Below, piece after piece: positions 55,401 through 63,984 of a stretch of 64,000 nt of DNA. The notes under the pieces are model-generated. The model saw only the letters and a program-made list of their open reading frames with translations, was not told the DNA's origin and did no database searches. Within the stretch, counting starts at the first letter, position 1. Every line of letters starts with the position of its first letter. The position numbers were made by a program, and so were the translations under genes. Source of the stretch: Peribacillus frigoritolerans (lineage in GTDB: Bacteria; Bacillota; Bacilli; Bacillales; DSM-1321); NCBI RefSeq assembly GCF_040250305.1, contig NZ_CP158190.1:5426001-5490000 (forward strand), written 5' to 3'.

Positions 55401-55440
55401 GGCCTCTAACATACATGAATATGGATATGCTATCTTCCTG

Positions 55441-55857
55441 TTAACGCACTGCTGGATCCCAATATCCTTCTACGATATGTGATTTTGTAGATAAGTTATT
55501 ATTTTCAGCGCCAATACGTACTGAACCACTGACAGCTTTTTTAACTTTACTGGTATATTTTTTTCCTTGGTAATATTCGCTTGGATATGAGTAGGAAGTA
55601 CTTCCCTTAGCAAGCCACATTATCGAAATTGTCCCTGCACCTTCTGAAGAATAGGCAAGATTCAAATACCATGGAGCATTCTTTTCTGCGGTCGATCTTG
55701 ATTGCGTTTTTGAGTAGCCATTCTCGTAAGTAGTGCCCTTATCCGGATTGCTAGATGCAGGAACAGTAAAACGAAAACTTTTATCATCACTCGTATTGTT
55801 AGCTGCAAAAACACTTGAACCAATACTAAAAATTGAGGCGATAATCAATACAAACAT
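55441..55857 (-). CDS. Secreted DUF2712-like peptide
   Basis: The visible 138-residue frame from ATG 55857 begins inside a signal peptide (VLIIASIFSIGSSVFA, cleavage after FA-AN), leaving a ~120-residue Ser/Tyr/Asn-rich exported product ending AENNNLSTKSHIVEGYWDPAVR. The pattern matches DUF2712-type secreted proteins of bacilli. Upstream the frame stays open for 16 codons (KKKN ... RKSNFL), which would supply the missing basic n-region but has no ATG, GTG or TTG. It heads the ABC operon. Toxin, bacteriocin or signal roles are possible. Confidence 0.75.
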   Translation of the reverse strand: MFVLIIASIFSIGSSVFAANNTSDDKSFRFTVPASSNPDKGTTYENGYSKTQSRSTAEKNAPWYLNLAYSSEGAGTISIMWLAKGSTSYSYPSEYYQGKKYTSKVKKAVSGSVRIGAENNNLSTKSHIVEGYWDPAVR

Positions 55858-55929
55858 TAAAAAATTTGATTTTCTTGAAATAGTAATATTTTTCTTCTTA
55901 TATAATTATTTTGTAATCAACTAATTTTT

Positions 55930-56452
55930 TTAACATTCCGTTAATTACAATAATCTATATTCACCCTAAGTAATAGTTCTCTAACGGCGCCAATTTAGAG
56001 ACTCCACACCCATTAAACTTACCCTGTTCAACTTGATTATATTGTGCAAAAAAAAAAGGCCTTTATAATGGATGAATCAGAATCTGTTCTCAAAATAATA
56101 ATTTCGAATGAGCTTTTTTCTAATTTGTGATGGTTACTCCGATTTCCCGAATAAAGCTTCATAAATTAAGCATGGGATATCCTCATTTTATAAGAATTAA
56201 AGACACAAGGAGTTTCAAATTTGAAACTCCTTGTGTCTTTTTTGACATTTAATTGAGTCCTTTTTATGATTCGTAGTAGAGAGTATCGACCACTCGCGGA
56301 GAAGGCGGGAGTTCCATAACACAGTAATCGATGGGCCGCTCTTCTCAGTACCCACATATATGTAAATTAATAGATTAGATAGCATTCCTGTGCAGATTTT
56401 AGTATGATGAAACGTAGGGATTTTTTCAAATTAATTGGGAGGTTCAATATAA
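55930..56452. other. Leader region before the ABC-F gene
   Basis: This 520-base stretch has no clear gene. A 20-codon frame (56068-56130, plus strand, starting MDESESV) lacks a strong ribosome site. A perfect 42-base palindrome follows at 56199, then GC-richer sequence (56280-56350) that can fold. The layout resembles a regulated leader. Confidence 0.45.
56199..56246 (+). terminator. Perfect 21-bp-arm hairpin with T run
   Basis: Arms AAAGACACAAGGAGTTTCAAA and its exact complement meet with no unpaired loop bases, followed by TTTTTT on the plus strand. No plus-strand gene lies in the 580 bases before it, and the ABC-F gene starts 207 bases after it. Confidence 0.8.
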
Positions 56453-58003
56453 ATGAGCTTACTTTCTATAGATAAATTAGCACACAGCTTTGGTGACCGT
56501 ACCTTATTCAAGGATGTTTCCTTCCGCCTGATGGCCGGGGAACATGTTGGTCTGGTCGGGGCAAATGGTGTCGGGAAGTCAACTATGATGAATATCATTA
56601 CAGGGCAACTTATCCATGATGATGGCCGGGTCGAATGGACACCTGGTGTCGAATATGGCTATCTTGATCAACATACGATACTTTCTAAAGGAAAATCGAT
56701 TCGCGACGTATTAAGGGATGCATACTTACCTTTATTCGAGCAGGAAAAGGCACTGAATGAAGTTACAGAGAAAATGGGTACTGCCACTCCGGAGGAACTT
56801 GAAGAACTCTTGGAACAAATGGGTGAAATCCAGGACAAGCTGGAAGCCGGCGGTTTTTACAATCTGGATATTAAAATTGAAGAAGCGGCACGCGGTTTAG
56901 GGTTGGATGCAATCGGTTTGGACCGTGATGTCTCTGCCCTAAGCGGCGGACAACGGACAAAGGTTTTACTAGCCAAGCTACTTTTGGAACAGCCTGAAGT
57001 ACTGCTCCTTGATGAACCGACGAACTACTTGGATGTAGAGCATATCCGCTGGCTGAGCAGCTACTTAAAGGAATATCCTAATGCATTCTTATTAATTTCG
57101 CATGACACCGAGTTCATGAACGGCGTCGTCGACGTCATTTTCCATCTTGAATTTTCTAAACTGACCCGTTACACGGCAACTTATGAAAAATTTCTTGAGC
57201 TGGCTGAATTGAATAAAAACCAACATATTAACGCATATGAAAAACAGCGTGAATTCATTAAAAAGCAGGAAGATTTCATTGCAAAAAATAAAGCCCGCTA
57301 TTCAACGACCGGTCGGGCAAAGAGCCGTCAAAAGCAATTGAACCGCATGGAACGTATCGATCGTCCGGAAACTGCAATGAAACCTACCTTTGACTTTAAA
57401 GAGTCACGTGCGAGCAGCCGTTATGTATTTGAAGGTGAAGATCTGGAGATCGGATATGACCGCCCATTGCTTCCGAAGTTGTCCATGACCATCGAGCGGG
57501 GAGAAAAAATTGCCGTGGTCGGCTGTAACGGAGTTGGTAAATCCACTCTATTAAAAACGATTTTGGGTAAAATCGATCCTCTAGGCGGTAAAAGATCACT
57601 TGGCGACTTCCTTTTTTCTTCTTATTTTGAACAAGAAGTGAAAGCAGGCGATACGACGCCGATCGATGAAGTATGGAATGCATTTCCGCATCTGGACCAA
57701 CCGCAGGTACGTGCGATTCTTGCCCGTGTCGGTTTGAAAAACGAGCACATTACACGTCCGATGAGCCATTTAAGCGGTGGAGAACAAGCAAAAGTGCGCC
57801 TATGTAAACTCATGCTTACCGAAAGCAATTGGCTGTTATTCGATGAACCGACGAACCATTTGGATGTCGTTGCAAAAGAAGAACTGAAACGTGCATTGAA
57901 AGAGTATAAAGGAACGATTGTCCTTGTATGCCATGAACCTGATTTCTATGAAGATTGGGTAACCAAAGTATGGGATGTAGAGGAATGGTCGGCACAAAAT
58001 TAA
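56453..58003 (+). CDS. yfmM: ABC-F family ATPase (YfmM-like)
   Basis: This 516-residue protein has two ABC cassettes and no membrane part. The first has VGANGVGKSTMMNI, LSGGQRTKVLLA and LLLDEPTNYLD; the second has VGCNGVGKSTLLKT, LSGGEQAKVRLC and LLFDEPTNHLD. A charged linker (KQREFIKKQEDFIAKNKARYS) joins them as in ribosome-binding ABC-F proteins. Members rescue or protect ribosomes. Length and sequence fit B. subtilis YfmM. Start ATG after GGGAGG. Confidence 0.9.
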   Translation: MSLLSIDKLAHSFGDRTLFKDVSFRLMAGEHVGLVGANGVGKSTMMNIITGQLIHDDGRVEWTPGVEYGYLDQHTILSKGKSIRDVLRDAYLPLFEQEKALNEVTEKMGTATPEELEELLEQMGEIQDKLEAGGFYNLDIKIEEAARGLGLDAIGLDRDVSALSGGQRTKVLLAKLLLEQPEVLLLDEPTNYLDVEHIRWLSSYLKEYPNAFLLISHDTEFMNGVVDVIFHLEFSKLTRYTATYEKFLELAELNKNQHINAYEKQREFIKKQEDFIAKNKARYSTTGRAKSRQKQLNRMERIDRPETAMKPTFDFKESRASSRYVFEGEDLEIGYDRPLLPKLSMTIERGEKIAVVGCNGVGKSTLLKTILGKIDPLGGKRSLGDFLFSSYFEQEVKAGDTTPIDEVWNAFPHLDQPQVRAILARVGLKNEHITRPMSHLSGGEQAKVRLCKLMLTESNWLLFDEPTNHLDVVAKEELKRALKEYKGTIVLVCHEPDFYEDWVTKVWDVEEWSAQN

Positions 58004-58010
58004 TTTTTTC

Positions 58011-58041
58011 GGGGATGTCGCGGTACGCGGCATCCCCTTTA
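58011..58041 (+). terminator. Terminator after yfmM
   Basis: GGGGATGTCGCG / CGCGGCATCCCC (one T-G pair) with loop GTA, followed by TTTATT. Confidence 0.85.
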
Positions 58042-58053
58042 TTATGGAATAAA

Positions 58054-58090
58054 TAAAAAGCTGACTGAAAAGGCTCCTTCAGTCAGCTAT
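58054..58090 (-). terminator. Terminator after the methyltransferase gene
   Basis: AGCTGACTGAA / TTCAGTCAGCT stem; on the minus strand it is followed by TTTTTA. Confidence 0.82.
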
Positions 58091-58109
58091 CATTCCCTCA
58101 TCATGCAGC

Positions 58110-59297
58110 TTAAACTCGTTCCGCCACCAAGGTATATGTTTTCGGAAGCCCAATATCATGCATTTTATGATTAGGTTCTTCCTCGAGTACTTTAATAACC
58201 AGCCCTGATTGACCTATTGACGTTATAAGTTCCCCGATTGTCCATTTACGCTGTACAACTCTTGAAAGGCTCCCTTTTTCCTCATCAGGCATATGCTTCG
58301 AAAATGCGACCTCATTGTTTTCGATTGCCGGAGCGAAATAGTTGCCTGTGACTTTGTGTTTTTTACCATTTGAAGTAATGAGCTTTGTTGAAATCGGGTG
58401 AAATTCATGCAGTACGAATCGGCCTCCAGGTTTCAGCATCATTTTAATTTTTTCAAATAACGGCTGCAGATCTATTAAGTAGTGAAGCACACCGAGCTCC
58501 ATTAAAATCAAATCCTGATTCCCTGATACATGCTCGGATGATAGTGAAAGGACATCCGAAACGATATACTCGATGGAGACATTGGCACCACTCGCCAGCT
58601 CATTTGCAAACATTGCGTTTTCCTGGGAAAAATCAACAACTTTCACTTCAGCTCCCAACATGGCAAGGGCAACTGCTTTGACACCGTTCGATCCCATCAA
58701 ATGAGTGATTTTTTTACCGGATATATCTCCCATATACTTATAAAAAGGGTGCAGTCTCCATTTTGGGTTTTGCTTGATTTTTGATGCCAATTCCACGGGA
58801 TCTCCATAACGATTGACAAGCGCTAAATAATTATTCTGGTTCCACGCCTGTTCATTTTCCGCTGTGAACCCCTTCTGCTCGGCTGATAAGTAAGCATGAA
58901 TCACGGTACTGTACTTTCTCATTTCTTCTTCGTATAAATAACTGTATAACGACCTGCACCAAACCTCCATATTCCCCATCTTTATGGACAAGCGATAAGG
59001 GTCCGTTTTAATGGTCGTGTTAAACCGGCAGCAAACAGTGACAGAAACCCCCTCGACATCCATTAGAAAGAATGCAGTCTCAGGACTTCTTTCAGGCTTT
59101 GTTGGGGAGTATTCGGAAAAAAGATCCAAAGACTCATTAAAGACATCCCATTGTACATCCAGGTCGATTTTATGATATTCATCGATATCCACTCCTTGTA
59201 CGAACAGAGCAGATCGACCTGTATATTGGTATGGAATATTAGCTTGATCCAACATGTTCGCCATTAAGGTGATTGTATGATAATAACTTGCCTTCAT
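58110..59297 (-). CDS. Nucleotidyltransferase-like / class I SAM methyltransferase fusion protein
   Basis: This 395-residue protein seems to join two domains. The first ~135 residues resemble a minimal nucleotidyltransferase fold (YQYTGRSALFVQGV, then IDLDVQWDVF with paired acidic residues). From ~190 a Rossmann methyltransferase follows: ITHLMGSNGVKAVALAMLGA in the glycine-loop position, VKVVDFSQEN, LILMELGVLHYL and LKPGGRFVLHEFHP. The N-terminal assignment is tentative. The gene lies 33 bases after an APH-like kinase gene on the same strand, so both may act on one small molecule. Confidence 0.72.
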   Translation of the reverse strand: MKASYYHTITLMANMLDQANIPYQYTGRSALFVQGVDIDEYHKIDLDVQWDVFNESLDLFSEYSPTKPERSPETAFFLMDVEGVSVTVCCRFNTTIKTDPYRLSIKMGNMEVWCRSLYSYLYEEEMRKYSTVIHAYLSAEQKGFTAENEQAWNQNNYLALVNRYGDPVELASKIKQNPKWRLHPFYKYMGDISGKKITHLMGSNGVKAVALAMLGAEVKVVDFSQENAMFANELASGANVSIEYIVSDVLSLSSEHVSGNQDLILMELGVLHYLIDLQPLFEKIKMMLKPGGRFVLHEFHPISTKLITSNGKKHKVTGNYFAPAIENNEVAFSKHMPDEEKGSLSRVVQRKWTIGELITSIGQSGLVIKVLEEEPNHKMHDIGLPKTYTLVAERV

Positions 59298-59330
59298 ATG
59301 TACCTCCTAAACATCAAAAGAGAATGACGA

Positions 59331-60239
59331 TTATTCTTCCATAGCAAATTTCAAACCGGTACTCGTAATGGCAATCAGCTCTTCATCGTGGCGGTCTATG
59401 CCATAAACGAGTAATGTAACAAGCATATATATGGCTCTGAACCGGGCTAAGCTCTCTGTTTCCTTTTCGATTTCACCATAGATTTCGAAAAAAGCTCTGC
59501 GCGCCTCTTTTGGGAAATAACTGTATAAAAAGGAGAAATCAATGGCTGGATTCCCGATATGAACATCTCCCCAATCAATGATACCTGCGAGAACGCCTTC
59601 GTCATCAAGTAAAACATTCCGGATATGAATGTCTCCGTGAACGAGTGAAATCGGATGCTGAACATCCAAATCGTCTAAGGCTTCAACAAAATCCTTAACC
59701 GCCTGTGCCTGTTCAAAGTATCCTAGCTTTAATAGATTTGAGACATTTTCCATAAGTGATTTCTTTCGATAGGATACATCAAGCCTCATCATCCCATCAG
59801 GCTGCACACCCAAACGCATAGCCCTTTCCGCAGGAAAACTGTGAAGAACCTTCAAAAAACGGGCAAACCTTTTTGCCGATTCGACCTTACTTGCCTCTGA
59901 TTCTTCTTCAGGCAAGTGTCCTTTTACCATTTTATAACCGGTAAAAGGATAAGGATACAGGGTACTTGGTTTCCCAAAAAAGATCGGTTCAGGGATAGCA
60001 AGCGGCAAAGTGCCTGCAATGGATGGCAAAAGCTGACTTTCCACCTGAATCAACGTAACTGCAATAGGGCGGCGGGGGAAACGGAATACAAATTGCCCAT
60101 TGATTTGTATCACCGTGTTATCGAAACCCTCCCCAAGTTGCTTGATCTCTTTCAACTCAATTTCCGGAAACTGCAGCATGATCAATTTCCCTGCCAGCAC
60201 CAGCGAAACTGGATATTCTGCCAACCAAGGCTTTTCCAC
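59331..60239 (-). CDS. Aminoglycoside phosphotransferase-like kinase
   Basis: This 302-residue protein has the APH/choline-kinase fold: a small lobe with LGEGFDNTVIQING and FRFPRRP, the catalytic loop LVHGDIHIRNVLLD near 198-211 and the metal motif IIDWGDVHIGNPAID near 216-230. It may phosphorylate an antibiotic or a metabolite; the substrate cannot be told. GTG start at 60239 after GGGGGAG. It starts 15 bases after the helicase gene ends. Confidence 0.85.
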   Translation of the reverse strand: MEKPWLAEYPVSLVLAGKLIMLQFPEIELKEIKQLGEGFDNTVIQINGQFVFRFPRRPIAVTLIQVESQLLPSIAGTLPLAIPEPIFFGKPSTLYPYPFTGYKMVKGHLPEEESEASKVESAKRFARFLKVLHSFPAERAMRLGVQPDGMMRLDVSYRKKSLMENVSNLLKLGYFEQAQAVKDFVEALDDLDVQHPISLVHGDIHIRNVLLDDEGVLAGIIDWGDVHIGNPAIDFSFLYSYFPKEARRAFFEIYGEIEKETESLARFRAIYMLVTLLVYGIDRHDEELIAITSTGLKFAMEE

Positions 60240-60254
60240 TCCCGTCTCCCCCTT

Positions 60255-61856
60255 TTACCGGTTTCTCCCTCTATTAGAAAAGCTGCCAGATCCACCCCTA
60301 CGATTACTTGGACCTTGTGCACTAGGAGATCTTCGGCTGTCTCTTTGATCTCCTCGTGGATTGTCACGCTTTGGCTCACGGCTTTCTTCCGAGCGGCCAC
60401 CCCGCGGATTCTCTCGCCTTGGTCCGCGGCCGTTTTCCGAACGGCCTCCCCGTGAATCATCACGAATAGGTCCACGGCCGTTTTCCGAACGGCTTCCCCG
60501 TGAATCGTCACGAATAGGTCCACGACCGTTTTCCATCCGGCCTCCACGTGGTTTCTCCCTCTCGACTTCACGATTGTCCGCTTGGTTTACAGAACGGTGA
60601 CTGCCTCGATTCGGTCCTCTCGTATCTATCCGTTCCCGATGTTTCCTTCCACCTCCCGAACGCGGTCGGCGGGTACCCTCATCAGAAGAATCTTCATGAC
60701 GCTTCCTTTTTTGCCTCACCTCATCTGGTTGGAACATTTTCACTCCTTCAATCGTCCTTCTTTCGATTTTCATGGAGATCCCTTTTTCAATATCGCTTAA
60801 TAGCTGAAGATCCTTCGTTGCTATGAAGGTTACAGCCAAGCCGTTCTCACCCGCTCGGCCAGTCCGGCCAATTCGGTGGATGTAACTTTCTGCATCCTCG
60901 GGAACATCATAATTAAACACATGGGTCACGCCTTCTACATCGAGCCCTCGTGCAGCAACGTCCGTTGCCACTAAATATTGAAGCTTGGCGTCTCTGAAGT
61001 TTTTCATCACACGTTCCCGCTTTGCTTGTGAAAGGTCACCATGAAGCTCTTCCGAATTGAATCCAGCTGCCTTCAGGGCATCATTCAAAACCGAAACACG
61101 CCGTTTTGTACGGCAAAATATGATCGCAAGGTATGGCTGTTCTTCTTTGATCATGTTGATTAATGAAGACTGTTTGGCACGATCGGTCGTCTCGATGACA
61201 AGCTGCCTGATTTTCTCAACCGTTACTTGCTCAGCCTTCACAGCGGCAGTTAATGGTTTAGTCATGTAGCGTTTTGCCAATTGATGCACCTGTTCAGGCA
61301 TCGTCGCTGAAAAGAGCAGCGTTTGGCGCTCCTCTGGAAGCTGTCCCATGATCTCTTCCACTTCTGGTAAAAACCCAATATGAAGCATTTGATCAGCTTC
61401 ATCAAGCACAAGTGTTCCAGTTTGTGAGAGATCGATGGTGCCTCTTCGTAAATGATCTAATAACCTTCCTGGAGTGGCGACCACCACGGAGATGTTTCTT
61501 GTCAGCTTTTTCATTTGCTGCTCGACATCCTGTCCGCCATAAACTGCAAGCACTTGAAGTCCTTCGATTTCATCAGCGAATTTTTTCAATTCAGCAGTGA
61601 TTTGCAAAGCCAATTCCCTCGTTGGCGTGACGATCAATGATTGTATGTGGGATGCGGCGGGATCGACTTTTTCCAGGATTGGCAGCAAAAAGGCCAAAGT
61701 CTTCCCCGTTCCCGTCTGCGCCTTCGCGATGACATCCCTTCCAGCAAGGATATCTGGTATCGATTTCTCCTGAATCGGGGTAGGGGCGGATATTCCTATT
61801 TGCTTTAATATCTTATTAATCGCCGGGCTGACGCCAAGGTCGATGAATTCTGTCAT
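60255..61856 (-). CDS. DEAD-box RNA helicase with RGG-rich tail
   Basis: This 533-residue helicase has all core motifs: PTPIQ (Q motif), [10 protein letters not shown] (I), PTRELALQ (Ia), VLDEADQML (II), SATMP (III), and [10 protein letters not shown] (VI). After ~375 the tail becomes Arg/Gly/Asp/Glu rich with imperfect 16-residue repeats ([16 protein letters not shown] type, near 460-510), a likely RNA-binding region. It is the first gene of a minus-strand trio with the kinase and methyltransferase. It resembles CshA/CshE-type helicases of bacilli for cold-shock and ribosome work. Confidence 0.92.
   Translation of the reverse strand: MTEFIDLGVSPAINKILKQIGISAPTPIQEKSIPDILAGRDVIAKAQTGTGKTLAFLLPILEKVDPAASHIQSLIVTPTRELALQITAELKKFADEIEGLQVLAVYGGQDVEQQMKKLTRNISVVVATPGRLLDHLRRGTIDLSQTGTLVLDEADQMLHIGFLPEVEEIMGQLPEERQTLLFSATMPEQVHQLAKRYMTKPLTAAVKAEQVTVEKIRQLVIETTDRAKQSSLINMIKEEQPYLAIIFCRTKRRVSVLNDALKAAGFNSEELHGDLSQAKRERVMKNFRDAKLQYLVATDVAARGLDVEGVTHVFNYDVPEDAESYIHRIGRTGRAGENGLAVTFIATKDLQLLSDIEKGISMKIERRTIEGVKMFQPDEVRQKRKRHEDSSDEGTRRPRSGGGRKHRERIDTRGPNRGSHRSVNQADNREVEREKPRGGRMENGRGPIRDDSRGSRSENGRGPIRDDSRGGRSENGRGPRRENPRGGRSEESREPKRDNPRGDQRDSRRSPSAQGPSNRRGGSGSFSNRGRNR
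60383..60560. repeat. 48-bp imperfect tandem repeat in the helicase tail
   Basis: Units carrying TCACGAATAGGTCCACG-CCGTTTTCC recur at about 48-base spacing (three to four copies with decay), encoding the RGG-type repeat. Confidence 0.75.
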
Positions 61857-62101
61857 GTATGGGCCTACTTTCTGAATTTCTTCATTTAATTGACTGATAA
61901 ATCCACTATAATGGTAACAGCTTCGTTCACTTCATGTCATTATCCTTAGTCTAAGCTATTTGTTAGTATATCATTATCTATTTTCGAGAAAACCTGTACC
62001 TTAAAATTTTTCATGCTATTGTACTTTATTTATTTTTCTAATATAATTTATAAGATTTATTATCATCGAGCTACTTACTTGAAAAAGGGTAAGCATCTCC
62101 T

Positions 62102-62132
62102 CCTTGTAGATTTTTGCAAGGGTTTTTTGTAT
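62102..62132 (+). terminator. Attenuator-like hairpin before the purine permease gene
   Basis: CCTTGT / GCAAGG stem around an AGATTTTT loop, followed by GTTTTTTG, then only 14 bases to the gene's AAAAGGAG site. Upstream CTTAC/GTAAG can also pair. Confidence 0.5.
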
Positions 62133-62151
62133 AGAAAAAAGGAGTGACCGC

Positions 62152-63444
62152 ATGTTTAAATTAAAAGAACGGAATTCAAATATTAAGACGGAAGTACTTG
62201 CGGGGCTTACAACCTTTTTAACACTGGCTTATATCATCGTTGTAAACCCCATGATCCTTTCTGATGCCGGTGTTCCATTCGACCAGGCATTCACAGCAAC
62301 CATAATCGCAATAATAGTCGGAACCCTATGCATGGCCCTTTTAGCCAATTACCCAATTGTCATAGCACCGGCAATGGGATTGAATGCTTATTTTGCATAC
62401 TCGGTATTGGGAACCCATGATATCTCATACACAGTTGCTTTCTCTGCAGTCTTTGTTACGGGCATCATCTTTATCCTTTTATCCCTAACCTCTTTCCGCT
62501 CAAAATTGATCGAGGCCATACCAAATAACTTGAAGCATGCAATCAGTGCCGGAATCGGGCTTTTCATCACCTTCATCGGACTTCGTTTGTCAGGTGTCGT
62601 AACACAGCATGAATCCAACCTGGTGACCCTTGGAAGCTTCAGGGATCCAAGTGTGGCACTTACATTGGTTGGTCTGGTCATAACGATCGTGCTGATCGTT
62701 CGTAATGTACAGGGAGCGATATTCATCGGAATGATCGTGACAGCCATAATCGCTTTTTTTACAGGCCAATTGCAAATTAACGGCCTGGTTTCCACCCCTT
62801 CCTTACCTGAAGGAATAATAGTCGCAAATCCAATCACATCTATCGCCGATGTCATTAACTATGGGCTTTATGGCGTCGTCTTCTCCATTTTACTTGTAAT
62901 GCTATTCGATACGACCGGTGCTTTATTAGGCATTGTCCGTCAAGCTGGATTGCTGAAGGAGAATAAGCTTGAAAAATCCGGCAGTGCCTTTTTTGCAGAT
63001 TCCGTCGGCACTACTGTCGGCGCAATGTTCGGTACAAGCCCGACCGCTGCCTCGGTTGAATCATCAGCTGGTGTAGGAGCGGGGGGCAAGACAGGTTTAA
63101 CCGCTTTGGTAGTGGCCATCCTATTCTTAATAACCGCCTTCTTCAGCCCGCTGATAGGAGCTGTCTCAAATGTAGCGGCAATCACGGCACCTAGCTTGAT
63201 CATCGTGGGAAGCATGATGATTAAGAGCATTAATGAAATTGACTGGACACACTTTGATGAATCATTCCCAGCCTTTTTGGTCATTGTCGCCATGCCTTTA
63301 ACATCAAGCATCGCCAACGGGATAGCACTCGGATTCATCGCCTACCCCATTTTAAAAATGGCAAGAGGCAAATTCCGTGAAGTGCATCCGTTCGTGTACA
63401 TGTTTGCTGCTCTATTTCTTTATCAACTGATTTTCCTGGCTTGA
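62152..63444 (+). CDS. NCS2-family purine (guanine/hypoxanthine) permease
   Basis: This 430-residue AzgA-type transporter has about 12-14 membrane helices, the PAMGLNAYFAY motif near 71-81, LFDTTGALLG near 250 and the GTSPTAASVESSAGVGAGGKTG signature region near 295. It imports guanine or hypoxanthine with protons, like PbuG/PbuO of B. subtilis. No purine riboswitch was recognised upstream, but a terminator-like hairpin sits before the ribosome site. Confidence 0.92.
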   Translation: MFKLKERNSNIKTEVLAGLTTFLTLAYIIVVNPMILSDAGVPFDQAFTATIIAIIVGTLCMALLANYPIVIAPAMGLNAYFAYSVLGTHDISYTVAFSAVFVTGIIFILLSLTSFRSKLIEAIPNNLKHAISAGIGLFITFIGLRLSGVVTQHESNLVTLGSFRDPSVALTLVGLVITIVLIVRNVQGAIFIGMIVTAIIAFFTGQLQINGLVSTPSLPEGIIVANPITSIADVINYGLYGVVFSILLVMLFDTTGALLGIVRQAGLLKENKLEKSGSAFFADSVGTTVGAMFGTSPTAASVESSAGVGAGGKTGLTALVVAILFLITAFFSPLIGAVSNVAAITAPSLIIVGSMMIKSINEIDWTHFDESFPAFLVIVAMPLTSSIANGIALGFIAYPILKMARGKFREVHPFVYMFAALFLYQLIFLA

Positions 63445-63472
63445 TCATCTCATGAAGGGCACCATGGGATAA

Positions 63473-63513
63473 TAAAAAGGAGTGTTCAATTAGGCTAATT
63501 GAACACTCCTTTA
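63473..63513. terminator. Bidirectional terminator between the permease and acyltransferase genes
   Basis: AAAGGAGTGTTCAATTA pairs with TAATTGAACACTCCTTT around loop GGC, flanked by A and T runs. Confidence 0.88.
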
Positions 63514-63528
63514 TTTGTTTACGTGCAA

Positions 63529-63984
63529 TTATTTTATAACGTTTTCTTTCTGCTTACCTTTAATCACACTTGGCACTCCAACTGCCGTGCAATTATCGGG
63601 AACGGATGTCAAAACAACAGCATTTGCTCCCACTTTCGAATTATTGCCAATTCGGATGCCGCCCAATATTTTAGCGCCCACTCCAATATATGCATAATCA
63701 CAAACCTCAGGAGCTTTTCTGCTTTCTTTACTTTGCCCGAACGTTACTTGGTGCAATATTGTAACATGATCCCCTATTTTAGTAAACGGATTGATTATAA
63801 TGCCTTTAGCTCCATGTGGGAGATGCAAATTTTTTCCTATTTGAGATTGCGCAGGAAATTCACAGTTCATGAAGAGTCTTATAATTAACAAATCAATCAT
63901 GCGGTACAAAATCCATAATACTTGTTTTAAGATTGGAACGTTCACTTTATAGTAAATTATATTGCCTATCCGGTAAACAAACAT
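63529..63984 (-). CDS. Serine O-acetyltransferase-like hexapeptide acyltransferase
   Basis: This protein of at least 151 residues has a left-handed beta-helix of hexapeptide repeats (IGKNLHLPHGAKGIIINPFTKIGDHVTILHQVTFG in pattern, then IGVGAKILGGIRIGNNSKVGANAVV) as in CysE-type and capsule acetyltransferases. His in LHQVTFG is the likely base. The frame remains open to the window edge without a stop, so the true start may lie outside. It could be a CysE relative or a surface-polysaccharide acetyltransferase. Confidence 0.78.
   Translation of the reverse strand: MFVYRIGNIIYYKVNVPILKQVLWILYRMIDLLIIRLFMNCEFPAQSQIGKNLHLPHGAKGIIINPFTKIGDHVTILHQVTFGQSKESRKAPEVCDYAYIGVGAKILGGIRIGNNSKVGANAVVLTSVPDNCTAVGVPSVIKGKQKENVIK

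Noticed and set aside
56166..56357. A 63-codon minus-strand open frame upstream of the ABC-F gene
   Set aside because: It spans the 42-base perfect palindrome, has no ribosome site and shows no family pattern.
60361..60600. A plus-strand open frame opposite the helicase tail
   Set aside because: It mirrors the repetitive Arg/Gly coding sequence and has no start signals.
62000..62151. Guanine riboswitch upstream of the NCS2 permease
   Set aside because: The conserved purine-aptamer core (TATAAT-N-CC, GATATGG and the L2/L3 loops) is not present.
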